Of a DNA stretch of 64,000 bases, positions 20,546 through 29,930 are shown in pieces. The notes under the pieces were generated by a model, which was not told where the DNA came from, did no database searches, and saw only the letters and a list, made by a program, of their open reading frames with translations. The stretch's first letter is position 1. Each line of letters opens with the position of its first letter. Made by a program: the position numbers and the translations under genes. The stretch spans positions 434,001 to 498,000 of the forward strand of contig JAJHZJ010000270.1 of the NCBI GenBank assembly GCA_023548195.1. The letters are read 5' to 3'. Source of the stretch: Bettongia penicillata ogilbyi. Lineage: Eukaryota; Chordata; Mammalia; Diprotodontia; Potoroidae.

Positions 20546-21029
20546 TGCAAACCCTGGGGACAGAAAGAAAAGCATCGACAATCCCTAACCTCAGAGCCTA
20601 ATCAATATTAGCCACCGTTATTCTTCTCTTTCTGGGAATCAGTTCTGAGACCCAGTCCCTGACCTTGTAGCGTGCTTGGGTGCTGCTAAGGGAACCATCC
20701 AAGCTGTGCACAATCCCTCTTCAGTCACTCTTTAAACATTTCAGTCCTTCTTAAAAAAATTTCAGTGAGATGAAGTCTCTCTGTACCAAGGGCAAACCAT
20801 AATCCCCTGCACGCCTTAGGAGACAAGTGAATGAGATGCTGTGGCCAAAAAAATTCAATTACATTTTATAACCATGCATGAAATTCATAATCTAGTAGTC
20901 AATATTCTGGTAGTGAGTCTTCCAAAACTTTCCAAACTGCCAAACCAACCAAAGATGGGTCCTTGGGAGACAGAACCTTTCCAGCTCCGTAGGAGGGGTC
21001 AGAACTTTGCCTCCACCTGCATAACCTCT

Positions 21030-21570
21030 AAGAACCCCAGATGTCCGTCCACTGGGGAACACCTGAACAAGTTGTGGTATATGATTGTGACAGAATACTA
21101 CTGTGCTACAAGAAATGATGGGCTCAGTGATTTTAGAAAAACATGGAAAGACTTGAGTGAAATATTGAAGAGTGAAATGAGGAGAAACAGGAGAAAATTG
21201 TATACAGTAACAGCAATATTGTTTTAAAAATGACTTTGAGTAAATAAGTTATTTTGTCTATTATATATACCCAAATCAACTATAAAGGACATATGAAGAA
21301 AGATGCTATCTGCATCCAGAGAAAGGACTGAGAAATAGAAGTATGTATAGAATAATGTCACCTACATATACCTATTTGTGTCTAATGGTAGCTATCTCTA
21401 GTGGGAGTGGGAAAAAAAAGAAATCCACATGATAATTTTGTTGTATATTTGAAAGGAACAGCAAAATTATGCACAGTAGATTTGCAGTTTCATGTGCAAT
21501 TATCTTTTTTTATTATATAATGTTATGAAAATGCTTGCTTTGTTCCATAAATTAAAAATAAAATAAATAA
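21030..21570 (+). mobile_element. L1 3' end: ORF2 C-terminus and 3' UTR
   Basis: It begins in the end of ORF2 and continues into a 3' UTR with GCATCCAGAGAAAGGACTGA, GTCTAATGGTAGCTATCTC and an A-rich end near 21,560. The 3' UTR closely resembles that at 55,500-55,970, so these are two copies of one L1 subfamily. Confidence 0.8.
21037..21227 (+). pseudogene. L1 ORF2 C-terminal remnant
   Basis: Translated, the frame holds CPSTGEHLNKLWYMIVTEYY, then CATRNDGLSDFRKTWKDLSE and SEMRRNRRKLYTVTAILF before a stop. This is the conserved C-terminal end of the marsupial L1 reverse-transcriptase protein. The catalytic domains are absent, so it is a dead fragment. The upstream frame from 20,841 has no recognisable L1 similarity. 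Confidence 0.8.
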
Positions 21571-21929
21571 AAGTGGAAAAAAGAGGGGGAAGAAGAACCC
21601 AGGTTCACTCCACCCTGTCCTGAGGAAGAAGGGGCGGGGCAGGGGAAGGGAGACTTTAGTTCAATAACAATCCATTAAGCTGGTAAGACTCCTCTTCTAT
21701 TGATTTATTTGTTTGATGGATTTTATTTATAATCCAGGAATGCAATTTTCAGAAATCTCCCTTCTGCCTTTTTGCCATTCATGCAAACTGTGACTGAACT
21801 ATGGCCCACTTTAGGGTGGTTTTTTAGTCTTGATGTTACAAAATAAGGTTTCCTAATGGGAGCAATCAGTCTGGACCTGATTGTTTAACTGGGGAAAGGA
21901 TTCCCTCCACTTCCTCTGCTTGTTTAGTT
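21571..21929. other. no recognised feature
   Basis: Includes GAAGGGGCGGGGCAGGGGAA at 21,629-21,648, which has a GC-box-like core (GGGGCGGGGC), but there is no CpG island or gene nearby. Confidence 0.35.
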
Positions 21930-22015
21930 TTATTTTCCTTCAAAACTCTGCTCAAACTCTATTTTCTCTGTGAAATCTTTCTTGTTTTCTGTATCTGTTA
22001 ATGTTCTTCCTTCCA
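21930..22015 (+). mobile_element. L2 3' region, part 1
   Basis: TCCTTCAAAACTCTGCTCAA, ACTCTATTTTCTCTGTGAAA, TCTTTCTTG: the L2 3' UTR. It continues at 22,895 beyond an inserted AT tract and RTE-SINE. Confidence 0.65.
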
Positions 22016-22144
22016 CAAATATATATGTATATATATATACACATACATACATATGTAATGTATTACATTTATGTTATATAATATATAACATAAGTGTAAT
22101 ATATTATAGGTGTAATATGTAATGTTATATAATATATGGGGTAT
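22016..22144. repeat. AT-rich microsatellite
   Basis: ATATATGTATATATATAT and irregular TAATATATAACA units. Confidence 0.85.
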
Positions 22145-22768
22145 AAGGTGTGTTCAGGGAGGACCAGAACCTTTGGTGTGATGACTGCTGAGCCCTTTTC
22201 AGGGCTCTTTCCACCTCTGGCGTCCACCTAATCTGCCTAACTCTCACCTGTGGCTCCAAGAAGTTGCAGCATGCGTAGCGGCCACACCCCGGTAAACCCT
22301 TTCAGCAGACGGGCCAAACCAGGTTGAGGGTAACCAAGGGGTCTCAAACCCATTGGTGACTTGGGGGGTATCTACCCCAAGCATGTGAAGACTTCCTCTG
22401 GTGGAATGGGAAGATGAGAACAATGTGTTCTAACAGCCATGAAGGCAGATGAAGCAGGCGATGTGGGGCTCTTAGATACCGAGGATGCCAAGGTCATCCA
22501 CTGCATCCTAAGCCATTGCCAGCCATCTTGACTCTGTCCTGCCTCTGGACTATGACGACTTGGGAGGAGAGAGTGAGGCTGACAACTTCATGCAGCTCTG
22601 CTTCACTTAAATGCAATTTTCGCGCGAATCAAAAGACATCCCTCTGGGGTAGAGCATTCCGAGCTCGTATTGGTCTGATCAACCACAGTCGGACACTGAA
22701 ATTTCACTTTGTCACTGTGATGTCATTATGGTCCTTTTCAAGAATGAAGGACAGTAACCAATCAACCA
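22145..22768 (+). mobile_element. long RTE-related SINE (RTE-SINE type)
   Basis: About 620 bases with modules ACCTTTGGTGTGATGACTGC, CTGGCGTCCACCTAATCTGC, AGCGGCCACACCCCGGTAAA, CAGGTTGAGGGTAACCAAGG, GCCATCTTGACTCTGTCCTG, and an end GATGTCATTATGGTCCTTTT then AATGAAGGACAGTAACC. The 3' end matches the RTE-type ends at 44,286-44,427. It codes for no reverse transcriptase and must rely on an RTE enzyme. CpG density is high for the window. Confidence 0.75.
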
Positions 22769-22890
22769 TAATATATGTATATATGTGCGTGTATGTATAT
22801 ATATATACACACACATACATACATATACATATATGTGTATGCATACATATATGTGTTTATGTGCATGTGTACGTGTGTATATATGGTACT
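22769..22890. repeat. AT/GT microsatellite at the RTE-SINE 3' end
   Basis: ATATATGTATATATGTGCGT and similar units begin directly at the SINE end. RTE elements often end in short tandem repeats, so this tract may have grown from that end. Confidence 0.8.
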
Positions 22891-22894
22891 TAAC

Positions 22895-23035
22895 AAGTCT
22901 ATATTTCGTATGTATTTATTTTTGTAAATGTCGTCTCCCCAGTAGAATGTGATGTCCTGGAGGGCGGGGCTGTTTCAGTATCTGGCTTATAGTAGGTGCT
23001 TAATAAGTGTTGGACAGTTAATTGATTATCTCCCT
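22895..23035 (+). mobile_element. L2 3' end, part 2
   Basis: GTCGTCTCCCCAGTAGAATG, TGATGTCCTGGAGGGCGGGG, CTTATAGTAGGTGCTTAATA, AGTGTTGGACAG: the end of the L2 copy that began at 21,930. Confidence 0.75.
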
Positions 23036-23437
23036 TGCTCCCTTTCCCAAACATAAACACTTCCCATTCTCAAGACAAAGGAACTTACACGTAGACACAT
23101 TGATATCGCCTCGGTTCCATTCCACGAGAACAGAAGACTGAGTTCTGGGAAACCCTGCTGATGTATCCCAGCGGAAAGCCGGATCACTCACCCCACCCCA
23201 GCCGCCAGCCCTTTAGTATTTCCATGGAAGCCATACAAAGACAAGTGAAAGTGTCCTGGCCATCAAGAAGTTTCCCGTCTATCAGGAAGACAAAATGTAA
23301 ACATAGACAACAAAGAAAATAAATAAAAGCTAACAGGGAGGGGGAAAGTGATAACAAACAGCAAGACACTGGCACGACTTTCCCTTGTCCCCACCCACAA
23401 CAGGAAACAAAGACAGGAGGGCACTTGGTCTGGGAAA
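23036..23437. other. mostly unassigned, with an old-repeat scrap
   Basis: At 23,250-23,330 GGCCATCAAGAAGTTTCCCG and AAAATGTAAACATAGACAAC resemble the old TTTATTAAG repeat. The rest has no recognisable feature. Confidence 0.4.
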
Positions 23438-23620
23438 GAGGCAGAAAGAGAGAACTAGAGTCAGAGAGAAAAAAGACAGAGAGGGGAGAAACAATGAAAA
23501 AGAGAGAAGAAAAAGAGAGAAAGGAGACAGAAAGACAAGACAGAAAGAGACAGAGAGGGAAAAAAACAGGAGAAAGACAGAGGGAGAGACAGACAGAGAC
23601 AGAGAGTCCCAGCCAGAGAG
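23438..23620. repeat. GA-rich low-complexity tract
   Basis: Strand-asymmetric AGAGA/GACAGA units. The Arg/Lys/Glu-rich frames on + and Ser/Leu-rich frames on - come from composition, not coding. Confidence 0.85.
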
Positions 23621-24357
23621 GGTCTTGTTTAGAAAAAACAGCAAACTTGCTTCTCAGGACAATTTCTTCCTTTTGCTCTATGAGTCAGACAGTTGTAAGA
23701 AAATTAGGTAGTGAGAGTGCTAAATTGTGAGCAGTATAATGGAGACCTTTACATTGAGCCAGTCAGCTCTGGCATATTTCTGGCTGGGAGGGGCTGAGAG
23801 TAGCTCTCTTTTACTTTGGTCCCAAGGGATTCTCCATCAGATGCCACAATCCCCATTGTCCCCTAGAAAGGGAGCCTGAGGTCCCTTGCCTGAGTCATCA
23901 CTTCTCACCCTTTATGAAAGCTCATTCCCTGGCTCCATTTCTCAGGAAATTGCCTGCACTTCCCCTGCCTTTGACATAAGCCAAGCATGGAACTTTTTGT
24001 CCTGTTTCTTGGTTACCTGTCCACCATGGGCCACTCACAAGAAACACTGGGAGGGAGAAGAAAATTCCAAAGGAACGTGGGGAGAATAGTTAACAGAGTG
24101 GACAGACTTGGTCACTTGGAGGCCATGGGACAAAGCTCCGGCTTCTCTTGTGTACAAGAAAGGGATTCAGCAGAGACAGATGATTGTACTGGTTGAGAAT
24201 GAATTTCTAGGCGAATCCAAGACTATCTGGAAGCCAGGAATGGGGACGTCACAATCCTTATTTGAAAGCACTTCCAACTTAAAGATGATAGCCCATCATC
24301 CAACATGATGTATGCATGTAAACATGTAACACATATGCACACATGCTTGTTTCCTCA
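23621..24357. other. no recognised feature
   Basis: Non-repetitive sequence of ordinary composition without supported gene signals. Confidence 0.35.
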
Positions 24358-24765
24358 TCCAATCAATCAACCAACCAGGACATATTAAGTGCCTATTCCA
24401 GGCACTGGGCCAGGGCACTAGGGATTGAAATAATAACAAGTGGTGTTTATATAGTACTTTTAAGGTTTGCAAACCTTTTATAAACAGTCTCATTTTATCT
24501 GCACAACAAACCTGGGAAGTAGGTACTTTTATCACCTCCATTTTACAAATGAGGAAACAGAGACAGTCAGAGGTTAAGTGATGTGTCAAGGGCCGCACAG
24601 TTAGTTATGTGTCTGAGCTAAGATCTGAACTCAGGATTTCCTGACCCAGAGTCAGAATAAAGTCAACACTCAATCCGCCATGCCACACACCTGCCTACAT
24701 GAATGAAATTATCTCTGCTCTAAAGTAATTTACATTCTAGTCGGGGAGAAAACAAGTGAAACCCT
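24358..24765 (+). repeat. old TTTATTAAG repeat, split by an antisense MAR1
   Basis: The left part (CATATTAAGTGCCTATTCCA, GCACTGGGCCAGGGCACTAG) stops at 24,430. It resumes at about 24,702 with ATTATCTCTGCTCTAAAGTA and ATTTACATTCTAGTCGGGG. Confidence 0.75.
24430..24700 (-). mobile_element. MAR1-type SINE, antisense, complete
   Basis: AATAATAACAAGTGGTGTTT, ATAGTACTTTTAAGGTTTGC, CCATTTTACAAATGAGGAAA, CGCACAGTTAGTTATGTGTC and head CAATCCGCCATGCCACACAC. It lies inside the old repeat. Confidence 0.9.
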
Positions 24766-24904
24766 ATGCACTGTGCTACTTAGCTACCTCCAGCCTTGGT
24801 TAGGATAGAGCAGAAAGCAGAGGTTAAAAAAAAAGTGGGGTTATTGGTGAAGGACATTCAAATTAATGCTGAAGAGTTCTAATTTGACATAATTGAAGGA
24901 GAAT

Positions 24905-24973
24905 TGAAAGAAATAGTGTGTGTGCAAAATATAAAATATATATACACATACACACATATATGGGTGTACATGC

Positions 24974-25005
<32 letters not shown>

Positions 25006-25092
25006 ACAAATGTATATTTGCATGCATGTGTGTGCATGGATGTATAGATATATATAGATATATATATATCTATATATATATATATATATCTC
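24905..25092. repeat. GT/AT compound microsatellite
   Basis: ATATATACACATACACACAT followed by long ATATATAT runs, including an AGATATATATAGATATATAT subpattern. Confidence 0.9.
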
Positions 25093-25695
25093 ATCCTCAA
25101 CCAATCATAATCCAGAATTTGCCTTTTCTAACCCATTTTCCATAAATCCACTTATTGACTTCAAGAAACCCCACTGAGAAATCTATTTTTATTCTACTTT
25201 CAAAAGTTTGCTTCATTCCCAGGGAACGTGGCCCAGTGGCAAGATATTTATAAAAGTGAAAAAGGAAAGGAGAAAGGAGGGGAGAAAAGATGGAGGGGAG
25301 GAATCTAATTCTCCATTTAGTTTAATTTTGTTTTGAAATTCTTGCGAAGATTCAACTCCCGAGTGGGGAGGAAAGTATTCTCTTACTCCAGGCAATGAGG
25401 CAGAGACTTGAGCAGAAGGAAAACCTCCCCCATACAAAGCTTAAAGGAGCTGGGTCATTTATGGTGTTATTTTTTCAAATTTCTGTTCTGGAGGAATTGG
25501 TTGGGGATTGGCACGGGGGGGGGGGGGGCAGGGGGAGGGAATAAGGGAGGTAATTGGAGTTTCCAAAAGGTGAGGGCTATAGAGAGTGGGTGGGATACAA
25601 AGTGAGAGATTTGGCTTTAAGTAGGTCCTCACACTGAAGCCAAGACCTAGATTGGATCCTTGTGCTTCAGTGAGAGAAGAGGGAGTGAAAACCAG
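25093..25695. other. no recognised feature apart from a G-run
   Basis: A G homopolymer near 25,516-25,528 and a GGGAGG stretch after it. The rest is unassigned. Confidence 0.4.
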
Positions 25696-25945
25696 AATTA
25701 ATAATAATAGCTAGCTCTTATATGGCACCTACTACATGCCAAGCACTTTGCAAATATTATCTCATTTGATCCTCACAAACAATTCTGAAAGGTAGGTGCT
25801 ATTATTATTTATTATTTTCTCTATTTTACAGATGAGGAAACTGAGGCAAACAGAAGTTAAGTGGCCTGTCCAAGTCACACTGCTAGTAAGGTCAAGATTT
25901 GATTTTGGACCCAACTCTCTATTGTGTCATCTACATGCCTCTTGG
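25696..25945 (-). mobile_element. MAR1-type SINE, antisense
   Basis: AATAATAATAGCTAGCTCTT, CAAGCACTTTGCAAATATTA, TCTCATTTGATCCTCAC, TTTTACAGATGAGGAAACTG and GTCACACTGCTAGTAAGG. Confidence 0.9.
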
Positions 25946-25959
25946 GTATTTGCACCACA

Positions 25960-26150
25960 ATTTCTATAACATGCTTAGGCTTTCACAGTCATTTCTTCCC
26001 AATAACTCTGGGTTGTACAGAAATAGAGGTATTAACCCATTTAATAGATGAGGAAACTGAGGTTCAGAAAGGTTAAGTGATTTGTCCATGATCTGATAAG
26101 TATAATGAGCTAATAAGTATCATAGCAGAGACTGAAGCATGTCAGGGCCT
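25960..26150 (-). mobile_element. MAR1/MIR-type SINE, antisense, decayed
   Basis: TAATAGATGAGGAAACTGAG, GGTTCAGAAAGGTTAAGTGA and TTGTCCATGATCTGATAAG mark the core. Confidence 0.65.
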
Positions 26151-26191
26151 CTTAGAAAGTGATCACAGAGTCAACCTTGGCTCTTAGACTT

Positions 26192-26206
26192 AGAACTGAA
26201 AGAACC
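26192..26206 (+). repeat. target-site duplication, left copy (HAL1-A)
   Basis: AGAACTGAAAGAACC, identical to 28,999-29,013. Together they bracket the element. Confidence 0.95.
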
Positions 26207-26846
26207 AAGGGGAGGAACCAAGATGGCAGAGTAGAAAGATTCACATATGCTAGCTCCAAACCCACAGCACATAAATTACCTGAAAAGAGGAATTCCTAAC
26301 AAATTCTGGAGCAATGGAATCCACACAACAGTGGAGTGGAGGAGATTTCTGTTCCAGAGAGCCCTGAAAAACTGACCCCAAAGGTCCCTCGCACACTGGA
26401 CCTGGAGCAGAGCCCAGCCCTGCCTTGGCCAAGTGGCACCAAGAGGAGCAGATCCGAGCAGCTGCTGGGAAGGTCGCTCAACCGACAGGAGCCACAGGTC
26501 AGTGAGAGAGACTTCTGGGCTGGCCGAGAGGGGAGTGGGTTGTCACCATGACTCAGGCCCCCTTGGGAGGCAGCAGCAGAGGCAGCAGCAGACCAGAGCT
26601 CCCAAAGCAGACAGGAGCTCGGATCCATTGAAGGTCTCCGCATAAACCCCCTGAGGGAACAGAGCCTGGGCAAAAGCCCTGCCCCCACCTGAGAACCTGA
26701 ACTTAATCTCATACTGAATAGCAGCCCCGCCCCCCCCTCCCACTGAAAGCCCTGAGGCAGGGAAGCAGCATTTGAATCTCAGACCCCAAGCACTAGTGAG
26801 ATGGAGGTGGAGAGGAATCTTAGAAGTCAAGTAACTGGCTGGGAAA
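26207..26846 (+). promoter_or_regulatory. HAL1-A 5' UTR, presumed internal promoter
   Basis: It opens GGGGAGGAACCAAGATGGCA, the L1-type start containing AAGATGGC, the binding core of YY1, which guides L1 start-site choice in primates (established there, inferred here). It is GC-rich for the window, with several CAG-rich runs near 26,567-26,592. On the antisense strand it holds a 138-codon frame (26,712-26,296) and an overlapping 111-codon frame (26,878-26,543), neither with recognised motifs. Confidence 0.7.
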
Positions 26847-27947
26847 ATGCCCAGAAAAGGGGGAAAAAATAAGACCATAGAAGGTTACTTTCTTGGTGAA
26901 CAGATATTTCCTCCTTTCCTTTCCGATGAGGAAGGACAATGCTTACCATCAGGTAAAGACATAGAAGTCAAGGCCTCTGTATCCCAAACATCCAAAATAG
27001 ATATCCAATGGGCTCAGGCCATGGAAGAGCTCAAAAAGGATTTTGAAAATCAAGTTAGACAGGTGGAGGAAAAACTGGGAAGAGAAATGAGAGAGATGCA
27101 AGAAAAGCAGGAAAAATGGGTCAATACCCTGCTAAAGGAGACCCAAAAAAATGCTGAAGAAAATAACACCTTGAAAAATAGGCTAACTCAATTGGCAAAA
27201 GAGGTTCAAAAAGGTAATGAGGAGAAAAATGCTTTCAAAAGCAGAATTAGCCAAATGGAAAAAGAGGTTCAAAAGCTCACTGAAGAAAATAGTTCTCTCA
27301 AAATTAGAATGGAACAGATGGAGTCTAATGACTTTCTGAGAAACCAAGAAATCACAAAACAAAACCAAAAGAATGAAAAAATGGAAGAGAATGTGAAATA
27401 TCTCATTGGAAAAACAACTGACCTGGAAAATAGATCCAGGAGAGACAATTTAAAAATTATGGGACTACCTGAAAGCCAGGATCAAAAAAAGAGCCTAGAC
27501 ATCATCTTTCATGAAATTATTAAGGAAAACTGCCCTGAGATTCTAGAACCAGAGGGCAAAAGAAGTATTGAAAGAATCCATCAATCACCGCCTGAAAGAG
27601 ATCCAAAAAGAGAAATTCCTAAGAACATTGTGGCCAAATTCCAGAATTCCCAGCTCAAGGAAAAAATATTGCAAGCAGCTAGAAAGAAACAATTCCAGTA
27701 CTGTGGAAATACAATCAGGATAACACAAGATCTAGCAGCTTCTACATTAAAGGATTGAAGGGCGTGGAATAGGATATTCCAGAAGTCAAAGGAACTAGGA
27801 CTCAAACCAAGAATCACCTACCCAGAAAAACTGAGTATAATACTTCAGGGGAAAAACTGGTCTTTCAATGAAATCAAGGACTTTCAAGCATTCTTGATGA
27901 AAAGACCAGAGCTGAAAAGAAAATTTGACTTTCAAACACAAGAATGA
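26847..27947 (+). pseudogene. L1/HAL1 ORF1 protein, one premature stop
   Basis: The frame is 366 codons long from ATG to TGA at 27,945, broken only by an in-frame TGA at 27,756-27,758 (codon 304). Copy B has a CTA-type leucine codon there. The broken product would be 303 residues: a basic N-terminus (MPRKGGKNKTIEGYFLG), a long coiled coil (about residues 56-187) for trimer formation, and the RRM-like RNA-binding domain (about 194-284, with RSRRDNLKIMGLPE and NIVAKFQNSQLKEKILQAAR). It would lose most of the C-terminal nucleic-acid-binding domain, which stays readable beyond the stop (WNRIFQKSKELGLKPRITYP). In L1, ORF1p coats the RNA as a chaperone in the cytoplasmic particle. Compared with copy B the frame is one codon shorter near residue 21. 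Confidence 0.9.
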
Positions 27948-28998
27948 AGAGAAGCATGAAAAGATGAACAGAAAAGAGAAGTCATACGGAACTTACTAAA
28001 GTTGAACTGTTTACATTCCTACATGGAAAGACAATATTTGTAACTCTCGAAACTTTTCAGTATCTGGGTAGTTGGTGGAATTGCGCAAACACGCATACGT
28101 GCACACACACATACACTCATGCACACACACACAGCAACAGAGAGCTCAGAGTGAATTGAATAGGATGGGATCATATCTTAAAAAAATGAAGCAGTGAGAG
28201 AGAAATGTATTGGGAAGAGAGAGAGAAATGGAATGGGGCAAATTATCTCTCATAGAAGAGGCAGGCAGGAGACTTTTTAGTGGAGGGAAAAAGAGGAGAG
28301 CTGAGAGAAAAACATGAAGTTTACTCTCATCACATTTGACTAAAGGAAGGAATAAAATACACACTCATTTTGGTATGAAAACCTATCTTACAATACAGGA
28401 AAGTGGGGGAGAAGGGGATAAGCAGGGTGGGGGGGATGATGGAAGGGAGGGTAATGGGAGGAGGGAGCAATCTGAAGTCAACACTCAGGGAGGGACAGGA
28501 TCAAAAGAGAGAATAGAAGCAATGGGGGGCAGGATAGGATGGAGGGAAATATAGTTAGTCTTACACAACACGACTATTATCGAAGTCATTCACAAAACTA
28601 CACAGATAGGGCCTATAGTGAATTGCCTGCCTTCCCAAAGGGAATGGGTGGGGAGGGAGGGATGGGGAGAAGTTGGAACTCAAAGTTTTAGGAACAACTG
28701 TTGAGTATTGTTCTTGCTACTAGGAAATAAGAAATACAGGTAATGGGGAATAGAAAGTCATCTGGCCCTACAGGACAAAAGAGAAGGTGGGGACAAGAGA
28801 AGGGAGGGTTGATAGAAGAGAGGGCAGATTGGTGAAAGGGGAAATTAGAATGCTCGGTGTATTGGGGTGTGGGGAGGGGACAAATGGGGAGAGAATTTGG
28901 AACCCAAAATTTTTTGAAAATGAATGTAAAAAGTTAAATAAATAAATTTATAAAAAAAAATAAAGGAAGGAATAAAATGCAAAAAAAAAAAAAAAAAA
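27948..28998 (+). other. HAL1-A 3' UTR and tail
   Basis: About 1 kb starting right after ORF1. It contains a (CA)-rich patch at 28,086-28,135, a purine- and G-rich tract (about 28,400-28,480 with GGGGG runs), and the end AAGTTAAATAAATAAATTTA. After a first A-run the segment TAAAGGAAGGAATAAAATGC (28,961-28,980) repeats internal sequence at 28,341-28,360 with one mismatch, before the final poly(A). Confidence 0.85.
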
Positions 28999-29013
28999 AG
29001 AACTGAAAGAACC
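28999..29013 (+). repeat. target-site duplication, right copy (HAL1-A)
   Basis: AGAACTGAAAGAACC directly after the poly(A), matching 26,192-26,206. Confidence 0.95.
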
Positions 29014-29082
29014 TTAGAGGTCACCCAGCAAATAACCCAGAGAGCTTCAGTGGGTTGACAGTACAGATCACTTCATTCTTTG

Positions 29083-29335
29083 TAGGGGTCCAAGGTGGCA
29101 CCGTAGTGCATAGAGTGCTGGATTTGGAATTAGGAAGAACTGAGTTCAAATCCTTCTTCAGGCACTAACTAGCTGGGTAACCCTGGCTAAGTCACTTAAT
29201 TGATCTCTGCCACAGTTTTCTCATCTAAGGAATGAGGATAATGACATTTCCCACAGAGGATTAGAAAATCAAAGGAGAGAACAAATATAAAGGTGTTTTG
29301 TAAAACTTAAGGGGCTCTATGGATGCTAGCATTAC
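29083..29335 (+). mobile_element. MAR1-type SINE
   Basis: AAGGTGGCACCGTAGTGCAT, GAGTTCAAATCCTTCTTCAG, GGTAACCCTGGCTAAGTCAC, ATAAAGGTGTTTTGTAAAAC, GGATGCTAGCATT. Confidence 0.85.
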
Positions 29336-29539
29336 TGACTCCAGCCTTGGAATATCTAAGTTTGGGACTTCTGTGTAACTCTTAAGAACAATCTCCTAAA
29401 CTTAGGTCTTCCATGGTGCTTCTAGTTCAAGTCAGACTGCATTCCCTGAGTTAAGGTAACCCAGAAATTGAGGAAATAGATATGTTGGTTCCTTCTAAGT
29501 GTCCAGTTCTGTTAATAGGACTTAGAGCTTAAAGGTGTC

Positions 29540-29930
29540 ATAGGACAATAGATTTAGAACTATGGAAAGGCTATTAGGGGCATTTGGAATGACCCACTTA
29601 TTTTACGAATGAGAAAACTCAGGACTAGAACAGGGACTCTTCACTTGGAGTCCAGAAACTTTTTAAAAAAATATTTTGATGACTGTATTATAATATAATT
29701 GAAAAATTCTGCATAATCCTATGTGTTTTATTTTGTGCACTTTAAAAACGTGATTGTAAGATGGAGCTTCACCAGAATGCTAAAGAGGCCCAGGACACAA
29801 TAAAGTAAGAATCTCTGTCCTAAAAAGATGAAATGACTTGTTAAAAGCTAGACAGTCAGGGCTAGGATTCAAACACAGATCTTCTGACTTTGAATCCGGT
29901 TTTCTTTCTTCATTCTGCCTCCGATAGACT
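29540..29930 (-). mobile_element. THER1/MIR-type SINE, antisense, split by a DNA transposon
   Basis: The left part (ACAATAGATTTAGAACTATG, TTTTACGAATGAGAAAACTC) stops at 29,630. The right part resumes AAAGATGAAATGACTTG and AGGGCTAGGATTCAAACACA. Confidence 0.7.
29631..29817. mobile_element. hAT-like non-autonomous DNA transposon
   Basis: The ends are inverted: CAGGGACTCTTCAC at the left and GTAAGAATCTCTG at the right, reading CAGAGATTCTTAC on the other strand. The middle is AT-rich with TATTTTGATGACTGTATTAT. The 8 bases outside each end (GACTAGAA and TCCTAAAA) agree at 5 positions, a worn 8-bp duplication at best. It splits an antisense THER1. Confidence 0.7.

Larger units (their letters stand above)
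26207..28998 (+). mobile_element. HAL1-type (ORF2-less L1) retrotransposon, copy A, full length
   Basis: A 2,792-base insertion between perfect 15-base duplications. It has a 5' UTR (26,207-26,846), a broken ORF1 (26,847-27,947), a 3' UTR and a poly(A) tail of 18-19. ORF1 is followed directly by the 3' UTR; the roughly 3.8-kb ORF2 of a normal L1 is absent with no trace. Copy B at 56,511-58,738 has the same ORF1 to 3' UTR junction, so this is a family structure, not a private deletion. It fits the half-L1 class known from mammals. The perfect duplication and long A-tail suggest a fairly young insertion. It landed in an antisense THER1 tail (context ACTTAGAACTGAAAGAACC then TTAGAGGTCACCC). Confidence 0.9.

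Noticed and set aside
20841..21227. 128-codon plus-strand frame as a cellular gene
   Set aside because: Its last 60 codons are the L1 ORF2 C-terminus and the upstream part has no recognisable similarity; it is an L1 remnant.
21629..21648. GC-box-like GGGGCGGGGC as a promoter
   Set aside because: Isolated, with no CpG island, transcript signal or gene nearby.
22516..22893. 125-codon plus-strand frame
   Set aside because: It runs through the RTE-SINE and into an AT/GT microsatellite; non-coding.
23330..23730. Arg/Glu-rich (+) and Ser/Leu/Phe-rich (-) reading frames around 100 codons
   Set aside because: These are translations of a GA-rich low-complexity tract.
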